Source: Alphaproteobacteria bacterium (GTDB taxonomy: Bacteria > Pseudomonadota > Alphaproteobacteria > Rhodobacterales > Rhodobacteraceae). From it: 64,000 nucleotides of DNA. A program made the position numbers and the translations under genes. This document shows positions 41,137 to 51,113 of this stretch, piece by piece. Below the pieces are notes generated by a model. It was given only the letters and a program-made list of their open reading frames with translations. It did no database searches and had not been told where the DNA came from. Location: assembly GCA_030429495.1 (NCBI GenBank), contig JAUIFH010000005.1, positions 1-64,000 on the forward strand, read 5' to 3'. How positions within the stretch are numbered: the stretch's first letter is position 1; every line of letters begins with the position of its first letter.

Positions 41137-42564
41137 TCAGCTGCCATAGACCATTGCCCAGCGTTCGATGAGCTGCTGCTGCAGATACCGTGCGCGGCGC
41201 GTCCACTCGCGCCCGCCATCGGGCCGCTCCTTCTGGCTGTCCGGTACCGCGTCACGCCGCGCGACATCCCCGCTGAAGATCGCGAAGGCGAGGTCGGCGC
41301 TCCCTGCGACGGAGACATAGCCGGCAAGCGCCGAGACGAAGTTCAGCGTGCCGGTCTTGGCCAGAACGCGCGCCCGGCCACCGGCGATGGCGCGCCCCGC
41401 CTCGTCCTTGTATCTGATCTCCTTCATCAGCCCCGAAAGCCCGGCCGCGGGCCCGAGCTTCACCAGAACGCGCACCATGTCCTCGGCAGAAATCCGCGAT
41501 GCCCCGGTAAGCCCTGAATGATCGGCGAACCGCGCCGTCGTCGCCCCGGCGCGCGCCTTTGCCCAGTCACTCATCGCCCGGCCGGACCCGACATGGCTCG
41601 CGACGCCGCGCCGGGCCGATGCGGCCATGCCGACCGCTTCGGCCGTCATGTTGGTGGAATACTTCATCATCGCGCGCAGGATGCCGCGCAACTCCTCGCT
41701 GCCATGTGTCGCAAGGGCACGGCCCTCGGGAAGGCGGTTCACCACCTCGGGCGCCGGCAGCGGCACGCCCTGTGCGCGCGCAAGTGTCTGGAACACGTCG
41801 CCGGCATAAAGTTCCGGTCGCCGCACCGGCAGCCACCGGCTGCCACCCTTGCCAAGCGCGCCCTTCGCGACGGTCCATTCCTCGACCCGGCCGCCATTCC
41901 GGTAGGTATAGACCGGCAGCGTGCGGTCGGCGACCTTCACCCGCGCCGAATAGACTTTGGGCGCAAAGCGCTGGTCGCGGGCGTCCATCCCGACCTCGTA
42001 GCCGCCGCCGGCCCGTTTCCAGACAAAGTTCACGCGGTTGAAGTTCAGGTTCAGCCCCGACACCGCCGGGTTGTAGCCCAGCCAGTCTGGCTGGCTCCGG
42101 TCAATGGCCTCCAGATAGGGAAGCGCGCCGCCCCAGACGAGGAACCGCCCCGTGACCCCGGTGACGCCCGCCTTGCGCAGCGTCGCCGCCATGTCGCCAA
42201 GATTGTCGGTCGTCAGAACCGGATCGCCACCGCCCGCAAGGACGAGGTCGCCCTGCACCTTTCCACCCGCGACCGGCCCGGTCGCGATCAGCCGCGTGCC
42301 GAACCGGTATCCGGCCCCGAGATGTTCAAGCGCGTAGAGAGAGGTGACGACCTTCGCGGTCGAGGCCGGCGGCATCGGCACATCGCCGTTCCGCGCCTCA
42401 AGGATCAGCCCGGTCCGCGCATCGGCGACGACGAAGCCTACCCGCCCGCCAAGCCCCGCCGCGGCGATAAGATCTGCCGCCGCCGCCGGTCGCGCCTGAC
42501 CCAGCGCAGGCGCCGCGACACCGCCCAGAAGCCCTCCCAGAACGAACCGGCGCGTGACGTGCAT
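41137..42564 (-). CDS. dacB: D-alanyl-D-alanine carboxypeptidase/endopeptidase (PBP4/DacB family)
   Basis: Start MHVTRRFVLGGLLGG at 42564 (Tat-like signal); PASTAKVVTSLYALEHLG (SxxK), KYSTNMTAEAVGMAA (SxN-type), KTGTLNF (KTG). Confidence 0.9.
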   Translation of the reverse strand: MHVTRRFVLGGLLGGVAAPALGQARPAAAADLIAAAGLGGRVGFVVADARTGLILEARNGDVPMPPASTAKVVTSLYALEHLGAGYRFGTRLIATGPVAGGKVQGDLVLAGGGDPVLTTDNLGDMAATLRKAGVTGVTGRFLVWGGALPYLEAIDRSQPDWLGYNPAVSGLNLNFNRVNFVWKRAGGGYEVGMDARDQRFAPKVYSARVKVADRTLPVYTYRNGGRVEEWTVAKGALGKGGSRWLPVRRPELYAGDVFQTLARAQGVPLPAPEVVNRLPEGRALATHGSEELRGILRAMMKYSTNMTAEAVGMAASARRGVASHVGSGRAMSDWAKARAGATTARFADHSGLTGASRISAEDMVRVLVKLGPAAGLSGLMKEIRYKDEAGRAIAGGRARVLAKTGTLNFVSALAGYVSVAGSADLAFAIFSGDVARRDAVPDSQKERPDGGREWTRRARYLQQQLIERWAMVYGS

Positions 42565-42634
42565 TCCGCATTCCTCCCTCGCGCCGGACTGTCGCGCAGC
42601 ACGGCGCGGCAGGCAAGCCCCGAACACGTGCAAG

Positions 42635-43243
42635 TTACCCCGCCGGCCGCCACTCGCCGCGGTCGCGGATCGCGCTCGACGACTGGCTTCGCATCGGCAC
42701 GTCGAGGAAACACCACGCCGGCGCCTCGCAAAGTGACAGAAGCTGCGCCGCCTCTGCCGGCACGCGATAGGGTGCGTATTCCTCGGCCGCGCGCGCGCCC
42801 CGCGCCGCAAGCCGGCTGCCGGGACGCGCGAAGATCCCGATCGGCACCGCGCCGATGATCCACTCCCAGCGCTGCCAGCGATGGAACTGCGCAAGGTTGT
42901 CCGCCCCCATCAGCCAGACGAACCGGACGCCGGGATAAAGCGCGATCAGCCGCTCCAGCGTCTCCGCCGTGAACCGCGTGCCAAGCCGCGCCTCGGCATC
43001 GCTGATATCCACGCGGGGGTGATCCATCACCGCCCGCGCCCGCGCGATCCGCTCCGCCATCGGCGCGGGCCCGTGCTCCTTCAGGGGATTGCCGGGGCTG
43101 ACCAGCCACCACACTCGGTCGAGCCCGAAGCGTTTCAACGCCTCCCGCGTGATATGGGCATGGCCTTCATGCGCCGGGTCGAACGACCCGCCCAGAAGTC
43201 CGATCCTCATGCCCGGACAGGCAATCGGGAAACCCGCTCTCAT
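42635..43243 (-). CDS. nadD: Nicotinate-nucleotide adenylyltransferase
   Basis: [52 protein letters not shown]. Start could be 43210. Confidence 0.93.
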   Translation of the reverse strand: MRAGFPIACPGMRIGLLGGSFDPAHEGHAHITREALKRFGLDRVWWLVSPGNPLKEHGPAPMAERIARARAVMDHPRVDISDAEARLGTRFTAETLERLIALYPGVRFVWLMGADNLAQFHRWQRWEWIIGAVPIGIFARPGSRLAARGARAAEEYAPYRVPAEAAQLLSLCEAPAWCFLDVPMRSQSSSAIRDRGEWRPAG

Positions 43244-43428
43244 GCCGTCTCAATCCTCCCCGCAGGTCGCTCAGGCTTGACAATCGCCCTGCGGCTCCGC
43301 TGCATGAGAGGACTTTATCAACTGGATGAGGGACTTGCCATGCGCGTTGGCACCTGTGTCGCCGTGTGGATACAGACGGACGACATATCCGCCATCAAGG
43401 CCGCTGGCACCCGGAACGAGGGCCCGGA

Positions 43429-43923
43429 ATGGCGAAGCACCCACTGACCCCGACGGACCCGCCCGGCATCCGCATTGCCGAGATCGACCCCGAGGCGGCG
43501 GATGCCCGCTACTGCCTCGGCGAATACTACGCAACGCTCGCCCGTCGCTTCGAAACCGGGTTCGAGGTGACGAAGAGCCTTGATCCCGACGCGGGCGCCC
43601 TCCGCCCGCCCTTCGGCGCCTTCCTGCTGGCGCTGTCCGGCGACGCGCCCCTCGGCTGTGTCGCGCTCAAAGGCAGCGGCGGTGAGGTCGGAGAGATCAA
43701 GCGCCTCTGGATCGCTCCCGCAGCGCGCGGCATGGGCCTCGCCACGCGGCTGATGGAGGCCGCAGAGACCCGCGCCCGCACGCTCGGCATGACCACGCTG
43801 CGCCTCGACACCAACCGCGCGCTGACCGAGGCGATCGCCCTCTACCGCCGCCTCGGCTGGATTGAAATCCCCGCCTTCAACGCCGAACCCTACGCGCATC
43901 ACTGGTTCGAGAAGCGGCTCTGA
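43429..43923 (+). CDS. GNAT family N-acetyltransferase
   Basis: LWIAPAARGMGLATRLMEAAETRARTLGMTTLRLDTN...AIALYRRLGW. Confidence 0.88.
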   Translation: MAKHPLTPTDPPGIRIAEIDPEAADARYCLGEYYATLARRFETGFEVTKSLDPDAGALRPPFGAFLLALSGDAPLGCVALKGSGGEVGEIKRLWIAPAARGMGLATRLMEAAETRARTLGMTTLRLDTNRALTEAIALYRRLGWIEIPAFNAEPYAHHWFEKRL

Positions 43924-43944
43924 CCGCCGCTCCCCGGCGTCGCC

Positions 43945-44508
43945 CTAGCCGCAGGCGATCTCCATCTTCTCCAACGCCGCGTCGAGATCGCCCATCGTTT
44001 CCAGGACCCGTGCGAACTCATCTGAACAGCCGATCGGCGGCGTGGTTTGTCCCCCGGGAACAGGCGTGACAACGATCCCGCCATGCGTTTGCAGGCAGGT
44101 GAGGTAGCCGCGCAGCGCATCGAGGTGGCGGCGCGTCGCCGCGGAAACGGCAAACCCGGCTTCCTTGCACCGCTTCCTCCGCCCGCCAAGCGCAATGGTG
44201 TCAGGGTCGGTCCCGGCTTCCGCAAGCAGAGCCTCGACACCCAGCGCGAGCAGCTTGGCAAGCCCCTTGACCTTCGCGCCATCGTCCGAACCCTTCGCCC
44301 CCACAACCAATGGAACCAGCGCCTCCATGGTCTCGGCGATCGAACTGCGGTCAATGGCCGCGATCTGTGCGGCCGCAGCCTTGCCGCCAAGATCGGAAAC
44401 GATCCGCGCCAAGGCGTCCGCGGCCCGGTCTGTATCCGACGTTCCTTCCGCGTCGCGGATTGCCGCAACGACAATCCCGGCGATCCTTTCGTGCCTGTCT
44501 TTTGTCAT
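43945..44508 (-). CDS. Conserved hypothetical protein
   Basis: ORF with plausible start MTKDRHERIAGIVVAAIRDAEG at 44508. The listed upstream extension to 46005 is antisense to ettA and rejected. Confidence 0.55.
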   Translation of the reverse strand: MTKDRHERIAGIVVAAIRDAEGTSDTDRAADALARIVSDLGGKAAAAQIAAIDRSSIAETMEALVPLVVGAKGSDDGAKVKGLAKLLALGVEALLAEAGTDPDTIALGGRRKRCKEAGFAVSAATRRHLDALRGYLTCLQTHGGIVVTPVPGGQTTPPIGCSDEFARVLETMGDLDAALEKMEIACG

Positions 44509-44655
44509 GACACCGCTCCCCTTCCCGTCCCCTCCGTGTTCCCTCACCGCCAACTGTGTAGAACGGTACCACCCGCCGCTGCCGAACAGCAAACCCGAGT
44601 TGCCTCGCCCCGCCGCAACGCTTAGAACGCGCGAAATCGCGCAACGGAGAGAAGC

Positions 44656-46311
44656 ATGGCCAGCTACCAATACGTCTACCACATGGATGGCGTCTCCAAG
44701 ACCTATCCCGGCGGCAAGAAGTGCTTCGAGAACATCCGCCTGAACTTCCTGCCCGGGGTCAAGATCGGCGTCGTCGGCGTCAACGGCGCGGGCAAGTCCA
44801 CGCTCCTCCGGATCATGGCCGGGATCGACAAGGATTTCTCGGGCGAGGCCTGGGCCGCCAAGGGCGCGACCGTGGGTTACCTGCCGCAGGAACCCCAGCT
44901 TGACGAAAGCCTCGATGTGCGCGGCAACGTCATGCTCGGCGTCGCCGCCAAGAAGGCCAAGCTCGACCGCTACAACGAACTGGCGATGAACTATTCCGAC
45001 GAGACCGCGGACGAAATGGCGAAGCTCCAGGACGAGATCGACGCCGAAAACCTCTGGGACCTCGACAGCCAGATCGACGTGGCGATGGAGGCCCTGCGCT
45101 GCCCGCCAGATGAGGCCAAGGTCGACACGCTTTCGGGTGGCGAAAAGCGCCGCGTCGCGCTCTGCAAGCTGCTTCTCGAAGCGCCCGACATGCTGCTCTT
45201 GGACGAACCGACGAACCACCTCGACGCCGAAACCATCGCCTGGCTGCAAAAGCACCTCATCGAATACGGCGGCACCATCCTCTGCGTCACCCACGACCGC
45301 TACTTCCTCGACGACATCACCGGCTGGATCCTCGAACTCGACCGCGGCCGCGGCATTCCCTATGAGGGCAACTATTCCGCCTGGCTCGAACAGAAGGCCA
45401 AGCGGCTGGCGCAGGAGGCGCGGGAGGACAAGGCACGCCAGAAGGTCCTCGAACGCGAACTCGAATGGATCCGCGCCGGCGCCAAGGCGCGCCAGTCCAA
45501 GCAGAAGGCCCGGATCGACCGCTACAATGAACTCGCCGACCAGTCCGAGCGCGACAAGCTGACCCGCGCCCAGATCATCATCCCGAACGGCCCCCGCCTT
45601 GGCGGCAAGGTTATCGAGGTCGAGGGTCTGAAGAAACATATGGGCGACAAGCAGCTGATCGAGGATCTGAGCTTCGCCCTCCCCCCCGGCGGCATCGTCG
45701 GCGTCATCGGCCCGAACGGCGCCGGCAAGACCACGCTTTTCCGCATGCTGACCGGGCAGGAACAGCCCGATGCCGGGACGGTGACCTACGGCGACACGGT
45801 CAAACTCGCCTATGTCGACCAGTCCCGCGACGCGCTCGATGCGGGGAAAACGGTATGGGAGGAAATCTCCGGCGGCGCCGAGCAGATTGAGCTTGGGGAC
45901 GCCCAGATGAACTCCCGCGCCTATTGCTCGGCCTTCAACTTCAAAGGCGGCGACCAGCAGAAGAAGGTGGGGCTTCTCTCGGGCGGTGAGCGGAACCGCG
46001 TCCACATGGCGAAACTCCTGCGCTCGGGCGGCAACGTCCTGCTACTCGACGAACCGACGAACGACCTCGACGTCGAAACGCTTCAGGCGCTGGAAGCCGC
46101 GCTCGACGACTTCGCCGGCTGCGCCGTCATCATCTCCCACGACCGCTTCTTCCTCGACCGCCTCTGCACGCATATCCTCGCCTTCGAGGGCGAGGCCCAT
46201 GTCGAATGGTTTGAAGGCAACTTCGAGGCCTATGAGGAAGACAAGATCAGAAGGCTCGGGCCGGATAGCGTTGAACCCAAAAGGGTGAAATACAAGAAAT
46301 TCAGCCGCTGA
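44656..46311 (+). CDS. ettA: Energy-dependent translational throttle protein (ABC-F ATPase)
   Basis: Two ABC domains ([32 protein letters not shown]), [16 protein letters not shown] and [15 protein letters not shown]; EttA-type length and sequence. Confidence 0.95.
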   Translation: MASYQYVYHMDGVSKTYPGGKKCFENIRLNFLPGVKIGVVGVNGAGKSTLLRIMAGIDKDFSGEAWAAKGATVGYLPQEPQLDESLDVRGNVMLGVAAKKAKLDRYNELAMNYSDETADEMAKLQDEIDAENLWDLDSQIDVAMEALRCPPDEAKVDTLSGGEKRRVALCKLLLEAPDMLLLDEPTNHLDAETIAWLQKHLIEYGGTILCVTHDRYFLDDITGWILELDRGRGIPYEGNYSAWLEQKAKRLAQEAREDKARQKVLERELEWIRAGAKARQSKQKARIDRYNELADQSERDKLTRAQIIIPNGPRLGGKVIEVEGLKKHMGDKQLIEDLSFALPPGGIVGVIGPNGAGKTTLFRMLTGQEQPDAGTVTYGDTVKLAYVDQSRDALDAGKTVWEEISGGAEQIELGDAQMNSRAYCSAFNFKGGDQQKKVGLLSGGERNRVHMAKLLRSGGNVLLLDEPTNDLDVETLQALEAALDDFAGCAVIISHDRFFLDRLCTHILAFEGEAHVEWFEGNFEAYEEDKIRRLGPDSVEPKRVKYKKFSR

Positions 46312-46361
46312 GGCGGCCAAGCAAACAACCATGCGCAAGCGAACGCCGGTTCTGCATGTGG

Positions 46362-47000
46362 CTATCTTGGTTTAATAAAATACCTGCGAGGGGCACACCC
46401 CGGATGATCTCCATAACCATCCCTACCTCGGCAAATATAAGAGATCTTTCTATGCCTCTGTTTCTTGGTAGCAAAAATACACCCATCAGCTGGAACGGAT
46501 GGGCCGGAAATATATGTGACCGCTAGCGCCCCATCCCACCAGCTGCGACCTTGAAACAAGCCCAACCTATGGACAAATAACGTTATCCCGATTCTGTCAG
46601 GCTGAATTGAAATAGAAAAAGTAGGAGATCGCTTCCCACCCGCTGGCGAAGCCGAAATCGGATTTATTTCGACATTGCATATTGTCCAATTCTTCGGCGC
46701 AGTAATAACAATATCAGTCTGCTCTCCATGCTTATTGGCATTTACGCCAAAGCCAAATTTATCGGCTGTTTTCATCGATTCATAGATAGCGCCCGGGGGA
46801 ATGCCAACATAAGTTCCCGCCGCTTCCACTGCCGCCCTGCAAGCATCACTTCGGTACATACAATCACGAGCTGCTTCACGAACAGACTTTGGCGTCGAAA
46901 CTGGATTGAAGTAGTAGGGGATGAGCTTTTTTTCCGCCTGCGCAATGGTACCGAAGAAACAACCTACCAACACAGACAAAAGGAACAATCTAGAGTGCAT
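46362..47000 (-). CDS. Secreted hypothetical protein in an AT-rich islet
   Basis: MHSRLFLLSVLVGCFFGTIAQA-EKK signal peptide; base composition clearly more AT-rich than flanks. Confidence 0.65.
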   Translation of the reverse strand: MHSRLFLLSVLVGCFFGTIAQAEKKLIPYYFNPVSTPKSVREAARDCMYRSDACRAAVEAAGTYVGIPPGAIYESMKTADKFGFGVNANKHGEQTDIVITAPKNWTICNVEINPISASPAGGKRSPTFSISIQPDRIGITLFVHRLGLFQGRSWWDGALAVTYISGPSVPADGCIFATKKQRHRKISYICRGRDGYGDHPGCAPRRYFIKPR

Positions 47001-47080
47001 CTTACCGTCCCTCCAAAAAATCTTTTCAAATAAACAGAAAGCCCCGAATATCATAGGTCAAAAAGTAAACCGTAGCAAGC

Positions 47081-47151
47081 GTAGGGTGCGTTCCAACCCA
47101 CCATTCCGACCCGTCAACTCACGCAACAATGGTGGGTTTCACCCACCCTAC
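47081..47151. repeat. REP/BIME-like inverted repeat pair with GTAG tetranucleotide ends
   Basis: GTAGGGTGCGTTCCAACCCACCATT (47081-47105) and, on the minus strand from 47151, GTAGGGTGGGTGAAACCCACCATT (47151-47128). Confidence 0.8.
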
Positions 47152-47681
47152 TCCCCGAACGCGCCGTCGGTGATGATCCCGGACCATTCCGGCCCGACAA
47201 TCCCCCGCGCCATATCCCGATGAATGGACGAATACGGGCAATCCACGGCCCGCGCCACAAACCCGTGCTTGACCGGGTTGATCCAACAGTACCGGACATG
47301 CGCCGTGAAATCCGCCTCGCCCCTGATATGATGCTCCCAAAACCGCCGTTGCCACAAACCGGCCTCGCCCTTGGCGATCTTGCTCATGCTTCGCGGGCCG
47401 ACCACACCGACCGATTTCGTAAAGCGCGTCTTGATGTCCTTCCAACGCACCGAATACGCCGCGTCCCCTTCCGGGAGCGTCCATACGCAATGCAAATGGT
47501 CCGGCATCACCACGAACGCGTCAATCGCGAACGGCCTCTCCCGCCTCGTCACCGCCACCGCCTCGCGAAGCCGCCCGATCTCGCGCACCAAAAGATCCGA
47601 CCCGCGCCCGGCAAGCGCGACGGTGAAGAAGACGGACGCGCCGGGCGCGCGGGGGCGGAGGGTGCGGGACATGGCCCGCAC
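47148..47681 (-). mobile_element. REP-associated tyrosine transposase (RAYT, Y1_Tnp/IS200-like HUH)
   Basis: AFVVMPDHLHCVWTLPEGD (HUH) and HVRYCWINPVKHGFV (catalytic Tyr). GTG at 47681 or ATG at 47672. Confidence 0.88.
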
Positions 47682-47684
47682 CCT
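47659..47684. repeat. Perfect 10-bp hairpin over the RAYT start codon, preceded by GGAG
   Basis: AGGGTGCGGG-ACATGG-CCCGCACCCT; the ATG (minus) lies at the loop edge. Confidence 0.7.
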
Positions 47685-47925
47685 TCGCTGCGCATGGTTA
47701 ATGCCGTGTGAAAGCCGCCCCCCGATGCCGCCGGTCCGGTTTTCCGGACCTGCGCCGAGGCGGCGGCGGTGCTATCCTCTTCTTCATTGATCGAAGAACT
47801 TTTCCAAGGGACCGAAGTATTGGACCGGTGGCGGCCGGGGGTCCGGAACAAGGATTTCCCGGCCGGTCACATTCCCCCCGGCGACGGACACCGAAGGTCC
47901 CTCAATCCGATTGAAGGAGGCCGTC

Positions 47926-48030
47926 ATGGCAAACCGTCAGACCCCCAGACCAACGCCCCGCCCTCGGCCCGGCGACCGTCATCCGGCACCGCCGGTCACA
48001 TACCGTTTCCGCGACTGGGCTGCGATCTGA
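47926..48030 (+). CDS. Candidate small protein (34 aa), Pro/Arg-rich
   Basis: MANRQTPRPTPRPRPGDRHPAPPVTYRFRDWAAI with GAAGGAGG SD 7 nt upstream; not in the supplied ORF list (too short). Confidence 0.4.
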   Translation: MANRQTPRPTPRPRPGDRHPAPPVTYRFRDWAAI

Positions 48031-48133
48031 CCCGCCCACCGGCACGCCTGCACCGCGCCTTCGCGTAGCTACGGAAAAACCACGCGGAAACGACGGGCAC
48101 GGGACGGCGAACCGACGCGCCCGAACGCAGACC

Positions 48134-48547
48134 CTACCGCGCCACGGTCACCGAACAATGCGCCCGGCCCGAGACCTCGGCCGCGACCGAGCCGAGGACG
48201 AGGCGCGAAATCCCCCGCTTGTCCCCCGTCCCCATCACGATGTGGTCGTAGCCGTTCTGTTCGGCATAGGCGACGATCCCCGCCGCCGCCTCGCGGCTGA
48301 TGAGGTCAACCGTCTTCACCTTCGCCGCGCCATGCCCGGCCGCCTTGGCCGAGGCATTCTCGAGGATCGCCTTCACTTCGGCCTCGGTCCAGTGCGAGAT
48401 CAGCGGCCCGCGCACCCCGCCATGGGCAACGTTGACGGCGCAGATCGTCAGGTCGGCGCCGAACTTTGCGGCCATCTCCGACGCGACGATGATGGCGACG
48501 TCGGAATGGTCTGTTCCGTCGGTCGCACAGAGAATCTTGTTGGTCAT
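48134..48547 (-). CDS. Universal stress protein (UspA family)
   Basis: ILCATDGTDHSDVAIIVASEMAAKFGADLTICAVN...YDHIVMGTGDKRGISRLVLGSVAAEVSGRAHCSVTVAR. Confidence 0.9.
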   Translation of the reverse strand: MTNKILCATDGTDHSDVAIIVASEMAAKFGADLTICAVNVAHGGVRGPLISHWTEAEVKAILENASAKAAGHGAAKVKTVDLISREAAAGIVAYAEQNGYDHIVMGTGDKRGISRLVLGSVAAEVSGRAHCSVTVAR

Positions 48548-48736
48548 GGCGCTCTCCTGATGAGTAATGACAGTTGATTTTATTTACTGTGATTAATGCA
48601 CCCGCCTTGACCTGCGTCAAGTAGAGCGTGAAATCTTCGTTTCGCGGCATACCGGCACTCTCCTGCCATCATTTGGCAGCAACCGCCTTGAACCGGAACA
48701 AAAACGGATCAAATTAGGGGCAGCCGAGGAGTCCCG

Positions 48737-50914
48737 ATGCCCCACAACAACACCAACGCCCCCTCGCCGCGTCCGGAGGTCCTGACGCGGCCGAAGCTGG
48801 AAGGCGGCCGCCGATTTGTGATGAAGACCGACTTCGCTCCGGCGGGGGACCAGCCGACCGCCATCAACGAGCTTTCCGACGGTGTCCGGTCCGGCGAACG
48901 GGATCAGGTCCTTCTGGGTGCCACCGGCACGGGCAAGACCTTCACCATGGCCAAGGTGATCGAGGAAACCCAGCGCCCGGCGATCATCCTCGCCCCGAAC
49001 AAGACGCTGGCGGCCCAGCTGTACGGCGAGTTCAAGGGCTTCTTCCCTGACAATGCCGTCGAGTACTTCGTCAGCTACTACGACTACTACCAGCCCGAAG
49101 CCTACGTGCCGCGCTCGGACACCTATATCGAGAAGGAATCCCAGATCAACGAGCAGATCGACCGGATGCGCCACTCGGCCACGAGGGCGCTTCTGGAACG
49201 CGACGACGTGATCATCGTTGCCTCCGTCTCCTGCATCTACGGCATCGGCTCGGTCGAGACCTATTCGGCGATGACGCAGGACATGGAGGTGGGCAAGCTC
49301 TATGAGCAGCGGAAGTTCCTGTCCGAGCTCGTCGCCCAGCAATACCGCCGCGCCGACGCCGCCTTCCAGCGGGGCGCGTTCCGGGTGAAGGGCGACACGG
49401 TCGATGTCTGGCCCGCCCACCTTGAGGACCGGGCATGGAAGTTCTCGTTCTTCGGCGAGGAACTGGAGAGCATCACCGAATTCGATCCCCTGACGGGGCA
49501 GAAGACCGACACGTTCGAGAAGATCCGCATCTACGCGAATTCCCACTACGTGACCCCGCGCCCGACGATGCAGCAGGCGATCCAGGGCATCCGCAAGGAA
49601 CTGGCGCTCCGCCTCAAGCAGTTGCAGGAGGAGGGCAAGCTTCTGGAGGCGCAGCGCCTTGAGCAGCGCTGCAACTTCGATCTGGAGATGCTGGAGGCAA
49701 CCGGCGTCTGCAACGGGATCGAGAATTATTCGCGCTACCTGACCGGCCGCGCGCCGGGCGAACCGCCGCCGACGCTTTTCGAGTTCATCCCCGACCATGC
49801 GATCGTCTTCGCCGATGAATCCCACGTGAGTGTCCCCCAGATCGGCGGCATGTACCGGGGCGACTACCGGCGAAAGTTCACGCTGGCCGAACACGGCTTC
49901 CGGCTGCCCTCCTGCATGGACAACCGGCCCCTGAAGTTCGAGGAATGGGACGCGATGCGGCCGCAATCGGTCTTTGTCTCAGCGACGCCGGCGTCGTGGG
50001 AGCTGGAACAGACAGGCGGGGTCTTCACCGAACAGGTGATCCGGCCAACTGGCCTCCTTGATCCGCAGGTCGAAATCCGCCCCGTTTCGATGCAGGTCGA
50101 CGACCTTCTGGACGAGGTTCGCAAGGTCGCCGCCAAGGGCTTCCGCACGCTGGTCACGACCCTGACCAAGCGCATGGCCGAGGACCTGACCGAATACATG
50201 CACGAACAGGGGATCCGCGTCCGCTACATGCATTCCGACATCGACACGATCGAACGGATCGAGATCCTGCGCGACCTGCGCCTTGGCGCCTTCGACGTGC
50301 TTGTCGGCATCAACCTGTTGCGCGAGGGGCTGGACATTCCCGAATGCGGGCTGGTGGCGATATTGGACGCGGACAAGGAGGGCTTCCTGCGCTCGGAAAC
50401 CTCGCTGATCCAGACCATCGGCCGCGCCGCGCGGAACGCCGAGGGCCGGGTCATCATGTATGCCGACCGGGTGACCGGGTCGATGGAACGCGCGCTGGCC
50501 GAAACCAACCGGCGGCGGGAAAAGCAGGTGGCCTATAATCTGGAGCACGGCATCACACCCGAGACGGTGAAGAAGAACGTCGAGGACATCCTCGCCGGCC
50601 TCTACAAGGGCGACGTCGACATGAACCGGGTGACGGCGAAGGTCGACAAGCCGATGCACGGCGCCAATCTGGAGGCGCATCTCGACGGGCTGCGCCTGCA
50701 GATGCGGAAGGCCGCCGAGAACCTGGAGTTCGAGGAAGCTGCGCGGCTTCGGGATGAGATCAAGCGGCTGGAGGCGGTTGATCTGGTGCTGTCCGACGAT
50801 CCATTGGCGCGGCAGTCGGCGGTCGATGAGGCGGTGGAGGCTGCCGGTGTGAAGGCCGGGCGGTCAACGGCCGGGCGGCCGGGGCAGCGGGGCGGAAAGA
50901 GAAGGCGGGGGTAG
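48737..50914 (+). CDS. uvrB: Excinuclease ABC subunit B
   Basis: 725 aa; [63 protein letters not shown]-terminal UVR motif. Confidence 0.98.
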   Translation: MPHNNTNAPSPRPEVLTRPKLEGGRRFVMKTDFAPAGDQPTAINELSDGVRSGERDQVLLGATGTGKTFTMAKVIEETQRPAIILAPNKTLAAQLYGEFKGFFPDNAVEYFVSYYDYYQPEAYVPRSDTYIEKESQINEQIDRMRHSATRALLERDDVIIVASVSCIYGIGSVETYSAMTQDMEVGKLYEQRKFLSELVAQQYRRADAAFQRGAFRVKGDTVDVWPAHLEDRAWKFSFFGEELESITEFDPLTGQKTDTFEKIRIYANSHYVTPRPTMQQAIQGIRKELALRLKQLQEEGKLLEAQRLEQRCNFDLEMLEATGVCNGIENYSRYLTGRAPGEPPPTLFEFIPDHAIVFADESHVSVPQIGGMYRGDYRRKFTLAEHGFRLPSCMDNRPLKFEEWDAMRPQSVFVSATPASWELEQTGGVFTEQVIRPTGLLDPQVEIRPVSMQVDDLLDEVRKVAAKGFRTLVTTLTKRMAEDLTEYMHEQGIRVRYMHSDIDTIERIEILRDLRLGAFDVLVGINLLREGLDIPECGLVAILDADKEGFLRSETSLIQTIGRAARNAEGRVIMYADRVTGSMERALAETNRRREKQVAYNLEHGITPETVKKNVEDILAGLYKGDVDMNRVTAKVDKPMHGANLEAHLDGLRLQMRKAAENLEFEEAARLRDEIKRLEAVDLVLSDDPLARQSAVDEAVEAAGVKAGRSTAGRPGQRGGKRRRG

Positions 50915-51113
50915 ATCCTTTGCTTTTGTCGGCCCTTGCCAAATAACCTACCAGTTGCTATATAAAACATACTCCGCTGCCTTCTTGGGTAAAAGCAGCG
51001 GCCAAGGACCAAAACACACGTGGTCCTGAACAGCGCCGAACAGATCGGTAGTTTTGTTCGGTAGTTCCAATCAACTGGCGATCAAATCCCATCGCCGCAA
51101 AAGGAGGCTAATC

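Noticed and set aside
43945-46005. 686-aa minus-strand ORF opposite ettA
   Set aside because: Most of it is antisense to a clear ABC-F gene; long antisense frames are expected in high-GC third-codon-biased DNA. Only 43945-44508 is kept as a CDS.
47148-47681. Complete IS200/IS605 insertion sequence
   Set aside because: Single-domain protein with REP-type palindromes, no IS200-type left/right ends or accessory TnpB; RAYT is the better call.
47844-47870. EcfG-type promoter (GGAAC-N16-GTT) before the 34-aa smORF
   Set aside because: GGAAC is present but the -10 half reads GTCA rather than CGTT; too weak to claim.
50914-51113. Possible tRNA in the AT-rich uvrB-padR gap
   Set aside because: No TPsiC (GGTTCRANNCC) or cloverleaf arrangement; the stems do not fit tRNA geometry.
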